Positions 22,801-34,830 of a stretch of 64,000 nucleotides of DNA are shown one piece after another (the first letter of the stretch is position 1; every line of letters starts with the position of its first letter). Under the pieces are notes generated by a model. The model saw only the letters and a program-made list of their open reading frames with translations. It did not search any database and was not told the origin of the DNA. The stretch is from Nectonema munidae (Eukaryota > Nematomorpha > Nectonematoida > Nectonematidae): positions 735,290-799,289 of the forward strand of contig JAUIRK010001029.1 of the NCBI GenBank assembly GCA_030549495.1, written 5' to 3'. The position numbers and the translations under genes were made by a program.

Positions 22801-23694
22801 TTTATATAGAAGATCTTTCAATTTTGAAATCAGGTCTATATAAAATGTGTAAAATTAAAGGGTTAGAAAACAAATATATAAAGTATTATTACAATGTTAA
22901 AAAAAAAAATAAAGTTACAATTTATATTTATTTAGTTTTAGAATATATTTATATATATATATCTTTAAGAAATATTAATTTTACATTGTTTATATAGATT
23001 ATTTTTAGCGTCTCCCTACATATGATTAAATTTTAAAATTAATTTAGAATAAAATCAAGTATATTCTAATCTTGACTTTTAAATCTGAAATTATAGAAAT
23101 TTAGCTATGATTATCTTATTACATATTCTGCAATAGTATATATATTATTATTTTAAAATCATTACTCGTACTTAGAGTTTCCAGATTTTTAAATCAAACC
23201 GTGGCAAAATTATTGAAAAAAGTAAAGAGCAAAATGTAATTCGTACAAAATAAGAAATATTTTGAAATTAAGAAGAGGAGTTTTTACTATACAAAGAGAT
23301 ACAATTATAGTAGCCCCGCTGTTAAGATTACGAGATTCAAATGTTTAATAAAATTATAAAACTTTGCCATTTTTGTCTTCACTTTAAAATTTTATCAAGA
23401 TTTTTTTTTATGTTATCCATTAAATGAAAGCAATTTGGAAAATTAAAAATAAGTTATGTATTTTGTCTACTAAAATACATTTACACATCGTTTTGAAATT
23501 ATCATTTAACTAGCCTTTGGTTGGCCTATGGATTTTTATTGACTGTTAAATTTTTAGGGACTGTTATAAGTCAATTTAACCCATCTTTATTAAAATCTAT
23601 ATTTTTATCTCGCTATAAATTTTATTTAAATATAAAACTATGCAATATCAATAAGCCTTTCGCTTCCTCAATAATTTTCAAATTTTCTTGTTTT
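22801..23694. other. AT-rich stretch, no gene seen
   Basis: No recognisable coding or repeat content apart from short A/T runs and TAGAGTTTCCAGATTT near 23176, which resembles a word near 11237 and may be an element end. Confidence 0.45.
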
Positions 23695-24008
23695 AAGGTT
23701 TAGTCTTAGAATTAATATTTAAAATCTATTTTTTTTTCATTAACGTCCACTTCTTTGTTATAGTAATGCAAATTTCATATATATTTGATCAGAGACAGTA
23801 ATGTAGCCAGTCATTTGAATAAGAGCCCATTCATTTTTGAGCAATGCAAATATTTTTTATTGTCCATAACTATATAAGAACTCTATAATTTAAAGCTTAA
23901 AATGTTTATCCCTATTAATTATTGTAATCAAACCCGTCAATAGAGGAGGGCCAAGAGAGCTAGACCCGCTGGAATTTTTGCCCATTTGAAATATATAAAT
24001 GTATAAGT

Positions 24009-24158
24009 AAAGTAAAGGTACCTTGGGGTGTTTTCATCGAAAAGGCACAATTGTCCCGCTTGTATCGAACTATGAAGAAATTAGGCTTGATGCGGGATCG
24101 AACCCAATACCTTGAGTTATCGAAACCCAGTATCTAACCAACCTTACTCACTCCCCCT
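24009..24158 (-). mobile_element. tRNA-derived SINE
   Basis: On the minus strand there is a tRNA-like head with an A-box-like TGAGTAAGGTTGG near 24147-24134 and a perfect B box GGTTCGATCCC at 24104-24094, about 33 nt apart as in tRNA promoters. A tail follows down to about 24009. The related copy at 5335-5820 is continuous across this point, which shows that the 150 bp is an insertion. The cloverleaf is too degraded for a working tRNA. The tail sequence recurs at 44242-44302. Confidence 0.65.
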
Positions 24159-25069
24159 ATTATATAAGAAAGTATACACTTTCTTATATTCCCTCCCCCA
24201 TTAAAATCAGTTTTGCCCCTCCCCTTAATTAGTTTTGCCCCCCCCCCTCGGGCGATGGCGCTAATTTAGACAATCAAGCCTTTTATTCTAGAAATAAAAT
24301 ATATAGCATCTTTATCCTTAGATATTCGTTTTATTTAATGTTTTAGTTTTTTTTATCAAGATTTCTTAGAATAGTTGGCAATGTTTTTACACTTTGCTTT
24401 GATAAAACGTAGTACAAATAATTTCATTTTCATGTAATTTTTAGCTTATAACATATGGATTGGAATTGCTAATTTATATAAATTTAAATTTTGTAGAATA
24501 TTTCTTCCAAAAATTTTAAATCTTCAATTTATATTTAAAACGGCCAAATTTAGATTCACCATAGACCCATGTCCTAAACACATTTTCTAACAACTTACTT
24601 TACTAACTCAATATACGTGTAAGTAGAATATGAAGATTATATAAGATGATTCTTTTAGCTTAGCAACATCTCGTTGCTAAAAAATTTAAAAGATTATTTT
24701 TAGAGTGATGGTATAAAATCTTCATTTCAAGGTATAAAACATTCAGATAGACTGTGACCATCGGTTTCAACAACTGGTAAATGGCAATAAGGAGGTATAA
24801 AGACTTAATTACTTCCGATGAGTAGTGATCTATCATATATGAATGATTTTGTTCCCTTGTTGAACATGAAGAGTTGTTTACAAACTTTCTAAAAATTTTC
24901 GGCATTGCGGTCTAACTATAATTTTTTAGCTTAGGGTCTCATTTAAAAAAAATAAATCAACATATAAACTACTGTACTAAAAAATCGCCACCATTGTTTA
25001 TCCAAAAATTGTCTGAACAATCCAAATCTCAATGGGATGGATGACATATGCTTTGTCTAAACTAGTTTG

Positions 25070-26540
25070 TCTAAATTTGGCTGTAACCTTTATATCATTA
25101 CTCACTTTCAATCTGTTTCGGGATTTGGTTTCAATGGCAAGTAGCATTGAAAACGCTTACTCAATATAGTGGCAAATCGAATCAGCTTTCAGAGTAATCT
25201 TTATACGCATAGGACTCCCATTTCAATCGAAAAATCGTTATGAGATATTTCAGAAAAACATGTTTTGCACCTCTTCAATCATTAATCAAATCAATTTACT
25301 GTTCTTGGATTAAGAAGTCTTCTGAGGCCAGATTACTAATCGAGATTATAAACGGGTTTTTGATAAATGGATATTATTTTTCAAATTTTTATAAGTTAAG
25401 AAAATATAGAGAAATTTCATGTCATGTGTTTTATAGCCTCCAGGATATTTTTATTAATCAACAAATGTGTTCAAAAATCGAGCAAAATTTTCCTTGTCAA
25501 AGAATGCAATTATTTTATTTCATTTTAAGAGCTGTCTTTTTTATTAGAATGGAGTACTCTGATCTCTTTTCCTTGCAGCGCAAGGTTAAAGGAATTCATA
25601 TTCAAATATGTTCGCTAAAAATGATAGAAATATACGAAAACGGACATCAGAAAATTCTACATGCATGTCTAGTTTGCCTTCCAGAAATTGCTAGATTTCT
25701 TTCCATAGTATCGCTTAGAACATTTTCTTTTGGAAAGCCACCTCACTTTTGGCTGCTGCAAGAGTTTTTCAATTCTGAAAACAAACAAGATTTGAAGCAT
25801 TTGCTTTAATGAAATAAATGTTTATGACTCGGCGCACTGGGTATCAATTACATCTTGAGATTTTTGTTTGGCCAGATTCCGACTTAATACCAAGTGCTAT
25901 AAAAAAATCTATCACTTTGTCACATGTTTCTTTTACAGTTGTTCTATTGTTGAGTTTTGCAAAATAAAAAATTGTCTACCAGGTTCTTGTCATATACATA
26001 GTGTAGTAAACACAAGGATGAGATAAGTTTGCAGCATCCATCGTTTCATCAATCTGAGCAAAAAAGTTGAAAATCGAATTCTGAATCAATAAAACCATGC
26101 CTGACATGTCATCAGACATCTCTCCTATTAGCCTTCTAACGGTATCGTTTGACAGGAAGATCTTCAACTTCAGAACTTCTTGGCACATTCAATATATCAT
26201 TGCAGCAAAGTAATATCAACTGTTCTGCTATGTTCTGGGACTTTTTGACAACAGATATTTTTGAAACTTTTCAAAAATAAAAAAAAATTATTAAACCATA
26301 CTTAATATTTTGCAAAAACTTTCCTATGTTATTTATCAAACATGAATATGTGCAATCGTTCAACCAATAGTTTTGTTTACCCAACTCGAGTGCTTCACTA
26401 CCAGCCCAAGCTTCACTTGACGGGCTTTAAAAAAGTGGATGCTAACACAAGGGACACTTATGTTCCTCTTCCCCACCAGGCTTTAATGCAGTAAAACGAA
26501 ATGTCAAGTGTAAGTCATCATATTTCATTTTTTTAGCCAT
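25070..26540 (-). pseudogene. ZBED/FAM200-type hAT transposase, decayed
   Basis: Reading leftwards on the minus strand: ATG at 26540 with MAKKMKYDDLHLTFRFTAL and HKCPLC (BED-finger start of the family); LSNDTVRRLIGEMSDDMSG, then FFAQIDETMDAANLSH (catalytic-core start, D of DDE); EVRWLSKRK near 25760; LNMNSFNLALQGKE near 25600; and ETKSRNRLKVSND near 25110, the family's C-terminal dimerisation end. All landmarks are in the right order over about 1.45 kb, but multiple frameshifts and stops (for example straight after HKCPLC) show it is dead. The open frame on the opposite strand at 25240-25809 (189 codons) is taken to be a shadow of this gene. Confidence 0.7.
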
Positions 26541-27051
26541 TAAGAAATGTGCACATTTACAAATTAGCCCTGAAAAGCAATAAAAGAAAAAGATAGTACT
26601 CATTTCAAATACTAACTTATTTATCCTTTTAAATGTGATTTATTGACAAAAATAGCAAATGACCCAATATGAGTGCAATATTTTCCGAAAAAAATTCACT
26701 CAGTGACCCCCTCTCGATCCCCATGGAACTTCTTCGCGGCAACGCGGACTCCAGTTTGAAAACCACTGAGTTAGAAGGTTGATGCAAATTACAAATAAGG
26801 TAATTTGACTTCATAAAATCTGTGCAGGTGTGGTGGGATTGAAAGCTTACAATGCAAGTTGGGTAATAATGGTGGTGTGTTCATTGGACAAAAATTCTTT
26901 TATAATAAATTTTGAAAATAAAAAAAAATCGTAAGAAGGCTCAAATTAATATAAATTAATTATTTACATGATTTGTATTTATCGTGAAATTTCTAAAAAT
27001 TAATTAACCATATAACTGGATATCTGTTTCGATATTCCCGTATATTTGACC

Positions 27052-28037
27052 CAGGGTTGCAGAGTCGGAAGTTTCAGCTGGAAGTCGGATTTCTAGGAGT
27101 CGGAGTCAACGTCGGATTTTTTTAACATGATTTCCCTGTTTGGTTTTACCAGTTGCACAATTTAGCAGTTTTTGTATGGTTTTGTTTTTATTTTTGTAGG
27201 CAATAATGAGTGTATGCAATGTATATGCACACTAAGTGGTCTATCCAAATGGAAACAAAAAACAATCCATCAATAATAAAAAAAAGAAGAAAATTACACA
27301 ATACTGACAAGCTATTGTTGTCAGTCTGTGTAAAAGTGTCTGTGGTCATGTATTTGTAGTTGTTTCCTGTAAGGAGAGTGAAACTATATATATTAGGAGC
27401 TTGGCGAAGCTCAGGGGGCATTTAAAATGGCTCTCTGTGCTTTGCTAATAGTTTTTTTATATTGATTTTCAATGTCTTTTTAATATTTGAATTTAACCAA
27501 ATTTTGTCCAACTCTCTTTATTATGGGTAGATATTCTTGGTTTCAAGCTAGACTTCTATGCTGCATTACAACAAGTAGAACAAATAGATAGAAAGTCAAA
27601 GTTGAATATTCATGAAGCTATAAAGCAATACCCTGAGATAGTGAAAGGGTCTGCTCTGTTGGCAGCAGCACTTCCTCCAACACAAGTGAGCATTGAACGT
27701 CTGTTTTCAGCCCTAAGGTTAATTAGGACAGACCAAAGGGCTTCAATGAAAGAGAAACTCACTGAAGCCATCTTGTTTTTGAGAGCAAATTATTAAATTT
27801 TTATTTGCAAATTTTAATTGAGTAGTGTATAAGTTCTTTAATTATTATGAATAAAGCCTATTTTTTAATGTTTTCAAATAAGAAATTTTTATAGATTTGA
27901 GCTTTAACCTTGTTATTAACGTAATAATAGATTTCTAGATATGGGTCATGGAGTCGTCGCAGTCGGAGGAATCAAAGGAGTCGGCATTCTAGGAGTCGGA
28001 GACGGACCTAACCCTTACCATACGACTCCCCAACCCT
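27052..28037 (+). mobile_element. Non-autonomous hAT element with transposase 3' end
   Basis: The left end is CAGGGTTGCAGAGTCGG. The right end, inverted, is AGGGTTGGGGAGTCG. Both ends are followed inward by clustered GTCGGAGTC words. Between them, about 1 kb holds only the last part of a hAT transposase (27500-27796). This is an internally deleted hAT copy. The flanks (TATTTGAC and CTTTGAAC) are weakly alike and could be a worn 8-bp duplication. Confidence 0.65.
27500..27796 (+). pseudogene. hAT transposase C-terminal dimerisation domain
   Basis: An open stretch ending at a natural stop: VDILGFKLDFYAALQQVEQI, then KQYPEIVKGSALLAAALPPT, then VSIERLFSALRLIRTDQRAS and LTEAILFLRANY. The SIERLFSALRLIRTDQR block is the hallmark hAT dimerisation motif (family form: vE R.FS.l..i.t..R..l). 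There is no upstream catalytic core in this copy, so it is a fragment. It starts after a stop and may have been a last exon. Confidence 0.75.
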
Positions 28038-28487
28038 CTTTGAACCTAACCTTTAGAATTGCGTGGTTATACGACCAAATGACTTTCCTGTATTCCTCAA
28101 TTCAAACAATTTAAATATTAATTTTTTTAATACCCTCAACTATTTACTCAACACTATATCTAACAGATAATACTAATTAAGATTTTATTCATCCATAGTC
28201 CCTTCTGAAAGGTAGGTTTTCATCAATTGTGTTTTATGGCTAATGAAATAGCTGGGCGCCACTCTTCTACTCCTTGTTTTAGCCCGCGATGTGCTGCTTA
28301 TTCTGAGTAGCTCCTTATAGCTTAGAGGGTTCTCTCACTCCACCCAAAGGACGTGCCTGATAGGATGTTTTCTCTCTAAAGGCAATAACTAACAAACTAT
28401 TTGTACACCATTACTACAATGTTCGACTCTATTATAAAAAATAATCCTTAATATAAACCATATTTATTTTAATAAATAAATCCTTTT
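28038..28487. other. Spacer, no gene seen
   Basis: Somewhat richer in G+C around 28250-28370 (GAAATAGCTGGGCGCCACTC and onward). It gave no recognisable protein or RNA. Confidence 0.4.
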
Positions 28488-28604
28488 TTAATCCGTTAAT
28501 AACCAGGCGATATCTCATGTAAAACAGAAGATTTGTATCAAAAACATTTATAAACGCAGACATTTTTATTTCTGTAATGTCGCCTTTTGTTGGTTTTTGG
28601 TTAA
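28488..28604. mobile_element. TTAA-flanked MITE, copy 4
   Basis: 117 bp between TTAA sites. The interior (AAAACAGAAGATTTGTATCA and AAACGCAGACATT) aligns over most of its length with the reverse complement of the copy at 1207-1334. The terminal repeats are more worn (TTAATCCGTTAATAACCA against inverted TTAACCAAAAACCAACA). Confidence 0.65.
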
Positions 28605-29110
28605 AAATGCGTTAATTTACTTTTGTCAGTGTCAAAAGGACTCAAAACAAATGCTTCCTTAAGACGTGGAGTCGGGCGAGGACTTATTTTCGCCCAGAAA
28701 AATTTTAGTTGCCACCACTCCATATATCGGTGGCATTTAATGCTTTACTTATTTTTTAGAGCTTGTTAAAAATTAGTGGTGGGATGATACCAATCCGATT
28801 CTTCTTGAATCCGCATTATTTAGCGCATTCAGTATCCATTTAGCAGTAAAGAGTTTATCAGATAAAAGTTCTACACTTCACAGATTTTAAAAGTAACAAA
28901 ATTGTAAATATTTGTTATATGTAACGTTAATAAAATATAGAGTATACTTCGAGACGTTTTAGATTTCAAATGATCATCAGCCAATATTATTCAACCTCTC
29001 AAAGCTCTTATCCATTTTGAAGAATCGCAAGGATAGTAAATATCCTCGAATGTTCCATCACTATTAATAACGATAATAGTTTTTTTCAATAATTTATAAG
29101 ACTTCAGCAT
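28605..29110. other. Spacer, no gene seen
   Basis: AT-rich with no recognisable frame or repeat. The last 8 bp (TTCAGCAT) are the target duplication of the next element. Confidence 0.45.
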
Positions 29111-29478
29111 TAGTGATGGTAATTAACCGTGTTTTCGTTAACTGGTTAATATTTCATTGCTTAATATATTTTAACTGTTTGATTAACTGCTTAATTTTTG
29201 CGAAGTTTTGACTCCATAGATATACATAAGAAAGAAAAATAGCCAAGGAAAAAAAATCAAACGCCATTTTATTTGAGCATAATTACAAGTACGAGACTGA
29301 AAATAAGGTCATCGAATTCCGTTTTAAAAAGACATGATATAATTAATTACACAAGGCATTGCATTACAGTGATTTAAAAGTATCTATATATCTAATTTTA
29401 TTATAACTTATTACTTACGGTTCGGTTACGATGAATTAGTCAGCTTTTTTCATCGGTTAATTTTGACCGATTACCAGA
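29111..29478. mobile_element. hAT-type MITE with 8-bp target duplication
   Basis: A 368-bp element with ends TAGTGATGGTAATTAACCG and inverted TCTGGTAATCGG, the latter followed by ...TTAACCG. The flanks TTCAGCAT (29103-29110) and CTCAGCAT (29479-29486) match at 7 of 8 positions, as expected for hAT. It is non-coding and rich in TTAACTG/GGTTAA words. Confidence 0.7.
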
Positions 29479-30969
29479 CTCAGCATATACAAAATATATT
29501 ATATACTTTCTATCTAAGAGGGAACATTGATGATTACGAAGTTGTCCAAATCTATTATGAAACTAGATTTTTAAGAAATTAGCTATATATTTTTGTCCTA
29601 TCTATTCTATAATAGTCTAATTTTATTTAATTGAATTTTATATTCAAACAATTTAGTATTGATTAAATATATAGAAGTGATACAGAAATCTTTTATTATT
29701 TTTTACATCCGAAAAAATCAATCTTATTGATTTAAAACTCAAATCTATTGACTTGAAAGCTTGACAAATATTTTCGTCTTCTATCTATAATAAAAGTTTG
29801 TTTTATATTTTCAAGCAGTATGAGTAATTATTGATGTAGGTGAATTCAATACTACTAGCTCTTGCTTCACTAAAAATTACTGAAAAAGATCCTTTTTGAA
29901 TATTATTAAATAGTTTTCTTTGACTTGAATATATAATTATTTTATGCAAAGAAATTAATTTTAGGAATAATCGATGTAATTATTTCGTAACTCAAAACTA
30001 TTTAGAAATATCATACGGTGCAACTTACATATAAATCGATGTTATTTCATATCTCGATAAGGTAGAGAATTTTGTTTGCTGGTTTTATTAAAATATTTAT
30101 TAAATTTTAATTTGAAAGGAACACGAAACTATTCTTATGTATTGACTTCGTGTAGACAAAATATAAACAATACGAATACTCCTCTTTTTGTTGTAATTAA
30201 ATAAATCACCTTTCCTCCTTTCTAGTTAATAAGAGGGAGTTTTAATATGCCATGTTAATTTAAATTTACGTTAACTTGGTTGATAAAGAGTCACGAGAGT
30301 CGAAATATTTCAATATCTCTCAATTATTTTATTACAACAATCTAATTAAGTGAATATTTATTATGGACATGCAAAAACTTTGAAACCATGACAGAAAATA
30401 CTTTTGTATTGTAAACCCTAATTACAAAAATTCTTCATGCCCAGAAATAACTTAAACATATTTTCCACTTTATTTTTACTTAAAGAACGCTTCAAAAGGA
30501 TCCTATAAACAAGGAGTAGAGATTAATATCCATTCTCATTATGGGTTCTATTCTATATTAAGGATAATCAAAGCTTAATTCATCATACTTTTCAATGGAC
30601 CAAATTGATATAAAATGGAGCGCATTTTGGGTGTAGAAATCCGACTTTTCTTCGCCTTGTGATAAATATGGTCTAAATTGTTTGAAAGTTAAAGATTGTT
30701 ACACATTCTAATTCCCAAATCTTTAAAAAAATTATTCTCGTATTCTAAATTGTTTTAGGATATCAAGCCCATCACTAGAAAAAATTAAAGAAGCAAAAAG
30801 TATTCAATCATTTTTTTGAATTAATCCGATTTTATTCTTCTGCTTTGGTTCAAGTTTGGTGCAAAATTATATTTAATTTTTTATGCACAATTTTTTGTAG
30901 TTTATGAGACAAATTTTTCTAATCTAAAATTTTAGGAGGGTTGGAGTAACGCATCTGCCCCCACGGTTC
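29479..30969. other. AT-rich stretch, no gene seen
   Basis: About 1.5 kb with no open frame of interest, no long repeat and no RNA-like structure that I could recognise. Confidence 0.5.
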
Positions 30970-31613
30970 TAGGAAAATTTGCCGTAGGAAAACTCGCCTA
31001 ATAGGAAAACTCCCCGTAAGACAATTGTGTTTGTGATAAAAACAGTTTGGTTTCTGAAGTACCATTTTATCTCTTTCAAACAACCAAGCTTGGTTCTCGA
31101 AGTTTCTGATAAGTAAACAACCAATAAGGAAATGGAGTAATTATTTTTTTATTTTATTATCCGTATTTTATTTTATTTATTATCCATTTATTTTTTATTT
31201 TATTATCCGTATTTTCGATCTATTAGGTAAATATAGTTAAGATCGCCAACTAATTTCAATCCTCCTTTACTAGTTTCCATTTGATAAACCATCGTCTGCC
31301 TACAAAAAACTATAGTGGAAAAAAAATAAAGATAAAATAAAAAATAAGGTTAAATAAAAATAAAGATAAAATAAAAAATAAAATAAAGAAAAATAAAAAA
31401 TAGGATAAAATAAAAATAAAGATAAAATAAAAAAAATATTACTTGGCCAAATATGGTTGCTTGAAAGAGATAAAATGTTACTTCAAAAACCAAACTGTTT
31501 TTATCACAAATACTTGTTTTACGGCAAAATTGTCTTGCGGCGATTTTTCCTATTAGACCAAATTTCCCGAGGCGAGTTTTCCTACGGCAAACTTCTTTAC
31601 GGCGAATTTTCCG
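30970..31613. mobile_element. Fold-back element with about 250-bp arms
   Basis: The left arm opens TAGGAAAATTTGCCGTAGG. The inverted right arm opens CGGAAAATTCGCCG and then TTTGCCGTAGGAAAACTCGCC-like words. Both arms share ATAAAAACAGTTTGGTTT and ATTTTATCTCTTTCAA. Further in, the left arm is (TTTTATT)n-like (31130-31215) and the right arm is (AAAATAAAG)n-like (31318-31440), so the pairing continues to a loop of about 100 bp. The right arm has an extra GGCGA-TTTTCC unit. It has no coding capacity and could fold into a very long hairpin. Confidence 0.75.
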
Positions 31614-34195
31614 GTCACTTGCACCGGTTCCAAACTTGGATACACCTTTATATCAATGGAAGATGTAAAATACAATAAGATTTAGAAAATTACTTCAACA
31701 TATGATATCAAAAATCATTTATTTTACTCACCATTCGTTAAAAAAATATCACTTGAAGATAGATTTCAAAACCATTCTGTATGTATCGTCTTGATATTAT
31801 GTTATGTATGTCGTATGAAACTTCGTTTATTAATTTTATTTAAACACTCTCCCAGAAGAAATAAATCAGAAAGCAGCACGGAAGAAAAACTCGTGTTTGT
31901 ACATTATAATTTTTAAGTGTCAAATTTTAAATATTAAAGTTATTTTTATTTTTCAACAAATCTTTTTATATGATGCGTAAGTTTTTTTCATAAAGTAATA
32001 ATTTAAAAGCTTTTAAACTCTAAACAAATTTCAAAGTTAAGTACATTAAATTATTGAAGAAAAATTGTTTGCGTGCATTGGCATTGACATTTTGTAATGA
32101 AGCATTTTAATGTAGCGATCGCTTCATTTTTTAAATTTTAATTCAAAAATATTTTTCGTTTTTAGCTCCACAATTTTAACGTTTTTTCAACTTTCTGATA
32201 CAGTTCATTGAATGAAACCAGGGCATTGCCAATTTACTAAGATAATTTAAGATTTTCATCGAACCGAATTTTAATTGTGTCCCGCTAAACTAAAACTTAT
32301 TACTCAGCCTCTTTTAAACAATAACACACGTTGCAAAGATTGGGATATATAATATCTAACATATATCAGTGGTAGCAGGGGCGCACATCTTCAAAATTAT
32401 TGGGGGACTGGTCTGGAAATACCACGGGAGAACAAATATTCAAGCAATCCTTTAAAATAGGATGTATTCAGCGCATATCTAAATTTATAAGACTACTTTA
32501 TATTTTTTTACAAAATTGGTGAAATTTAAATACTATACTTTCAGCGAAAATATTTTAATTTAATTTGCATATCGCATATACACTAGTTTAAAAAATCCAA
32601 AATTTTTGGGGTTAGGTTTTTCATTTGAAAATGAAGTAGTCTACCAGGCACACTACAGGAATTGATGAAAGGATATTTGATTGACAGAGAAAATAACTGA
32701 AGGTTGGAGAGTTTTATATGAGTGACTGTAGTCTGAAGGAAAAGAGTTTACTAGACACCCTGCGATGATTATATGAAAAAAATGTGATTGATTCAGGGGC
32801 GCACGTCCTTGAAATTTTTGGAGGGGGCGGACTTTCAACCGTCTTTCAAAAAAGAACAAATTTTCTGAATAAAAATACAAATTTTCTATTCTATTTCATT
32901 CTTAATTAAGCTTAATGTAAACTTTAACCCCCGCCCTATTAAGCTTAACGTCAACAATGAATGAAGACTTATATATAGCTCCTTCTTTCTCACTTCAAAT
33001 AGATGCGCACCATCTCCAAATTATGTGTAGAAAAGGGGTAAAGATATCAATTAAAAAAAATTGGAAATTTTATTAAATGAAAAAAAATCATTCATTTTCA
33101 GTTGTTCCATTTCTTCTTCCTAAAAAATGAAAAAATGTTTTATTGAGAAAAATAAATTAAAAAAAAAACACATCCAAATTACATAACTTTTCTGAGGTAA
33201 TTTCTATCAAAAATGTAAAATAGAACTAAAGTTAGAAACTTGGTATTAGAATTTTTTCATTCTTTTTAGTGTATAAGAATAAGTGTAAGTTAGTTAGACT
33301 CTCAAAAAAGTGTATAAAAATTAAGATTGCATTACCTCATTTTTCTCAGCATCATTGAAAAATAGTTTAAAAGCTAAATTGGTGCAAGCTACAAAAATCT
33401 ACAAAACGTAAAATATCTTAACATTTTGCAATGATTTGCCTTTTATAATAACTTTTAAGCTGCTCAAATATTAAACAAATAGAGTATTTTTGCTTTTAAA
33501 TTGAATAGCAACTCAAAATATCCATTCCCAAATAGCTATTGAAAAAAATTTTCTTGACTTGAAAAAATTAAAGTTCTCAAATATTACAAAATGTAACAAA
33601 CGTACTGATAAAGATTAAGTGACCTTTGTTGAAAAATTTTTTAACGCGAGTCTGACAATATTCATTGATATAAAATTGTAACGATTGAAAACTATTTTTC
33701 TCTCCCTTCGCATGCCACTGTTGGGTTTTTTTACTCCATTGCTTATTTTAGATCAATATTTCGATGATTAGTTTTAAATGATGGTAGTTTTAAAAGAACA
33801 TGTAAATTTTAAAGAGCTTTCAGATTAATTTATTTTTTAACTTTTTTGAGTAAACTAATGGAATTTTGGAGCCAATATGTGGTTTGACCCTTGAAACAAA
33901 ATTTTGATTAAAATTTTTTCTCCATCTTTTTCCCTTAAAATTTTACCAACAAGCTCTTCCTTGGTAATTTAAACACAAATTAAGTATTTTTGTAAATTAT
34001 ATAATGATAAGATGTTATGCAAAAAATTAAAATGAAAATTAACGCCATCTATAAATTTTATTTTCAAAAAGTCAATTTGAACAGAACAAATAGTTGACAG
34101 AAAATACATAAACAGTGTACAAAAAATAAAAAATTGTTCTACATATCAGAGTGACAAGTAGGACATAACAGAAAAGAATGTTTTTTGAAGATAAA
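31614..34195. other. AT-rich stretch with two GGGGCGCAC-type element ends
   Basis: CAGGGGCGCACATCTTCAAA starts at 32376 and CAGGGGCGCACGTCCTTGAA at 32794, in the same orientation. Both resemble the edge of the repeat at 4974 (GGGCGCACAACCTTAAAA), so they are probably ends of the same old family. The rest shows no gene. Confidence 0.45.
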
Positions 34196-34199
34196 TTTT

Positions 34200-34830
34200 T
34201 TACAGAAAAAACACTTTCGTGTACCTGTTCATCAATAGTGAACTAGTGGGGTCCAGTATGTCACAGTTTTCAAAAAATTTATCATGAATCACTTTGACAG
34301 CAGACAATTTATCATTTTCATTTCTATGTTCAACACTATCAAAACGATTAAAAATATTTATAAAAGTAAACATTATTCGTTTTCCCAATCTTTCGTAGCA
34401 AGCTCTTAACTCTTTCCATTTTGGAGTTCTTTTACTAATACCTCTACATTTAAAAAAATTATAAAAATTACTTATAATTTTCTTCTGCCTTTTTTCTCGT
34501 CATTTCAAAAATATCAAAAAATAGGTTGAAGACTTTCATACATCTTCCAAACTTTTTGCTTCATTTGTGGGACCATAAGGACGCAAGGACAAGTTGCGAC
34601 AATTCCGAGCTTGAACACGACCGCTAATTATATTTTGAGGTTCCCAGAAGAATTTAGTTCCATCGGGAGCTAACAAGTTTTCGTCTGTTTCATCTTCTGA
34701 GGTTTCTCCTTCAAATTCTTCTGGAAAACGTTCTCATGAGCAGAACGAATACTGAACAGACATACACTCAGCAGAGGAAGAAGTTGAATCATTTGATGAC
34801 TACATGGATGTAGCAAGAGAGAAACAAGTG
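34200..34830 (-). pseudogene. piggyBac-type transposase remnant
   Basis: On the minus strand, about 34740-34540 reads FEGETSEDETDENLLAPDGT, then KFFWEP and ISGRVQARN, an N-terminal pattern of piggyBac/PGBD proteins (acidic stretch, G..W...P, GR..ARN). VFNLFFDIFEM follows in another frame. At 34388-34200 comes RFDSVEHRNENDKLSAVKVI, then HDKFFENCDILDP, matching the family block RFDd...R..DKL.......F..NC. The rest of the catalytic core is not recognised. It is a frameshifted relic. It could be kin to the partner that moved the TTAA MITEs here, but this is inference. Confidence 0.55.

Larger units (their letters stand above)
23695..26930 (-). mobile_element. hAT composite element carrying a ZBED-type transposase remnant
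   Basis: The right block (26620-26930) and left block (23695-24345) match the compact copy at 4720-5820 in inverted order, and the decayed ZBED-type transposase lies between them. The right block contains the hAT-like terminus CAGTGGTTTTCAAACTGG (inverted, ending near 26768). Beyond it is a further block shared with 8265-8455. The compact inverted relative shows this is a repeat family and not a unique locus. A SINE is inserted at 24009-24158. The right-hand arm seen at 4792-4965 is missing here, so this copy is truncated at that side. Confidence 0.6.

Noticed and set aside
24085-24158. A functional tRNA gene on the minus strand
   Set aside because: The A and B boxes are readable, but no proper cloverleaf or acceptor stem forms, and an unrelated tail follows. 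It is called a SINE instead.
25240-25809. A 189-codon plus-strand ORF
   Set aside because: The opposite strand carries ZBED-type transposase landmarks in the correct order (EVRWLSKRK, LNMNSFNLALQGKE), so this frame is an antisense shadow.
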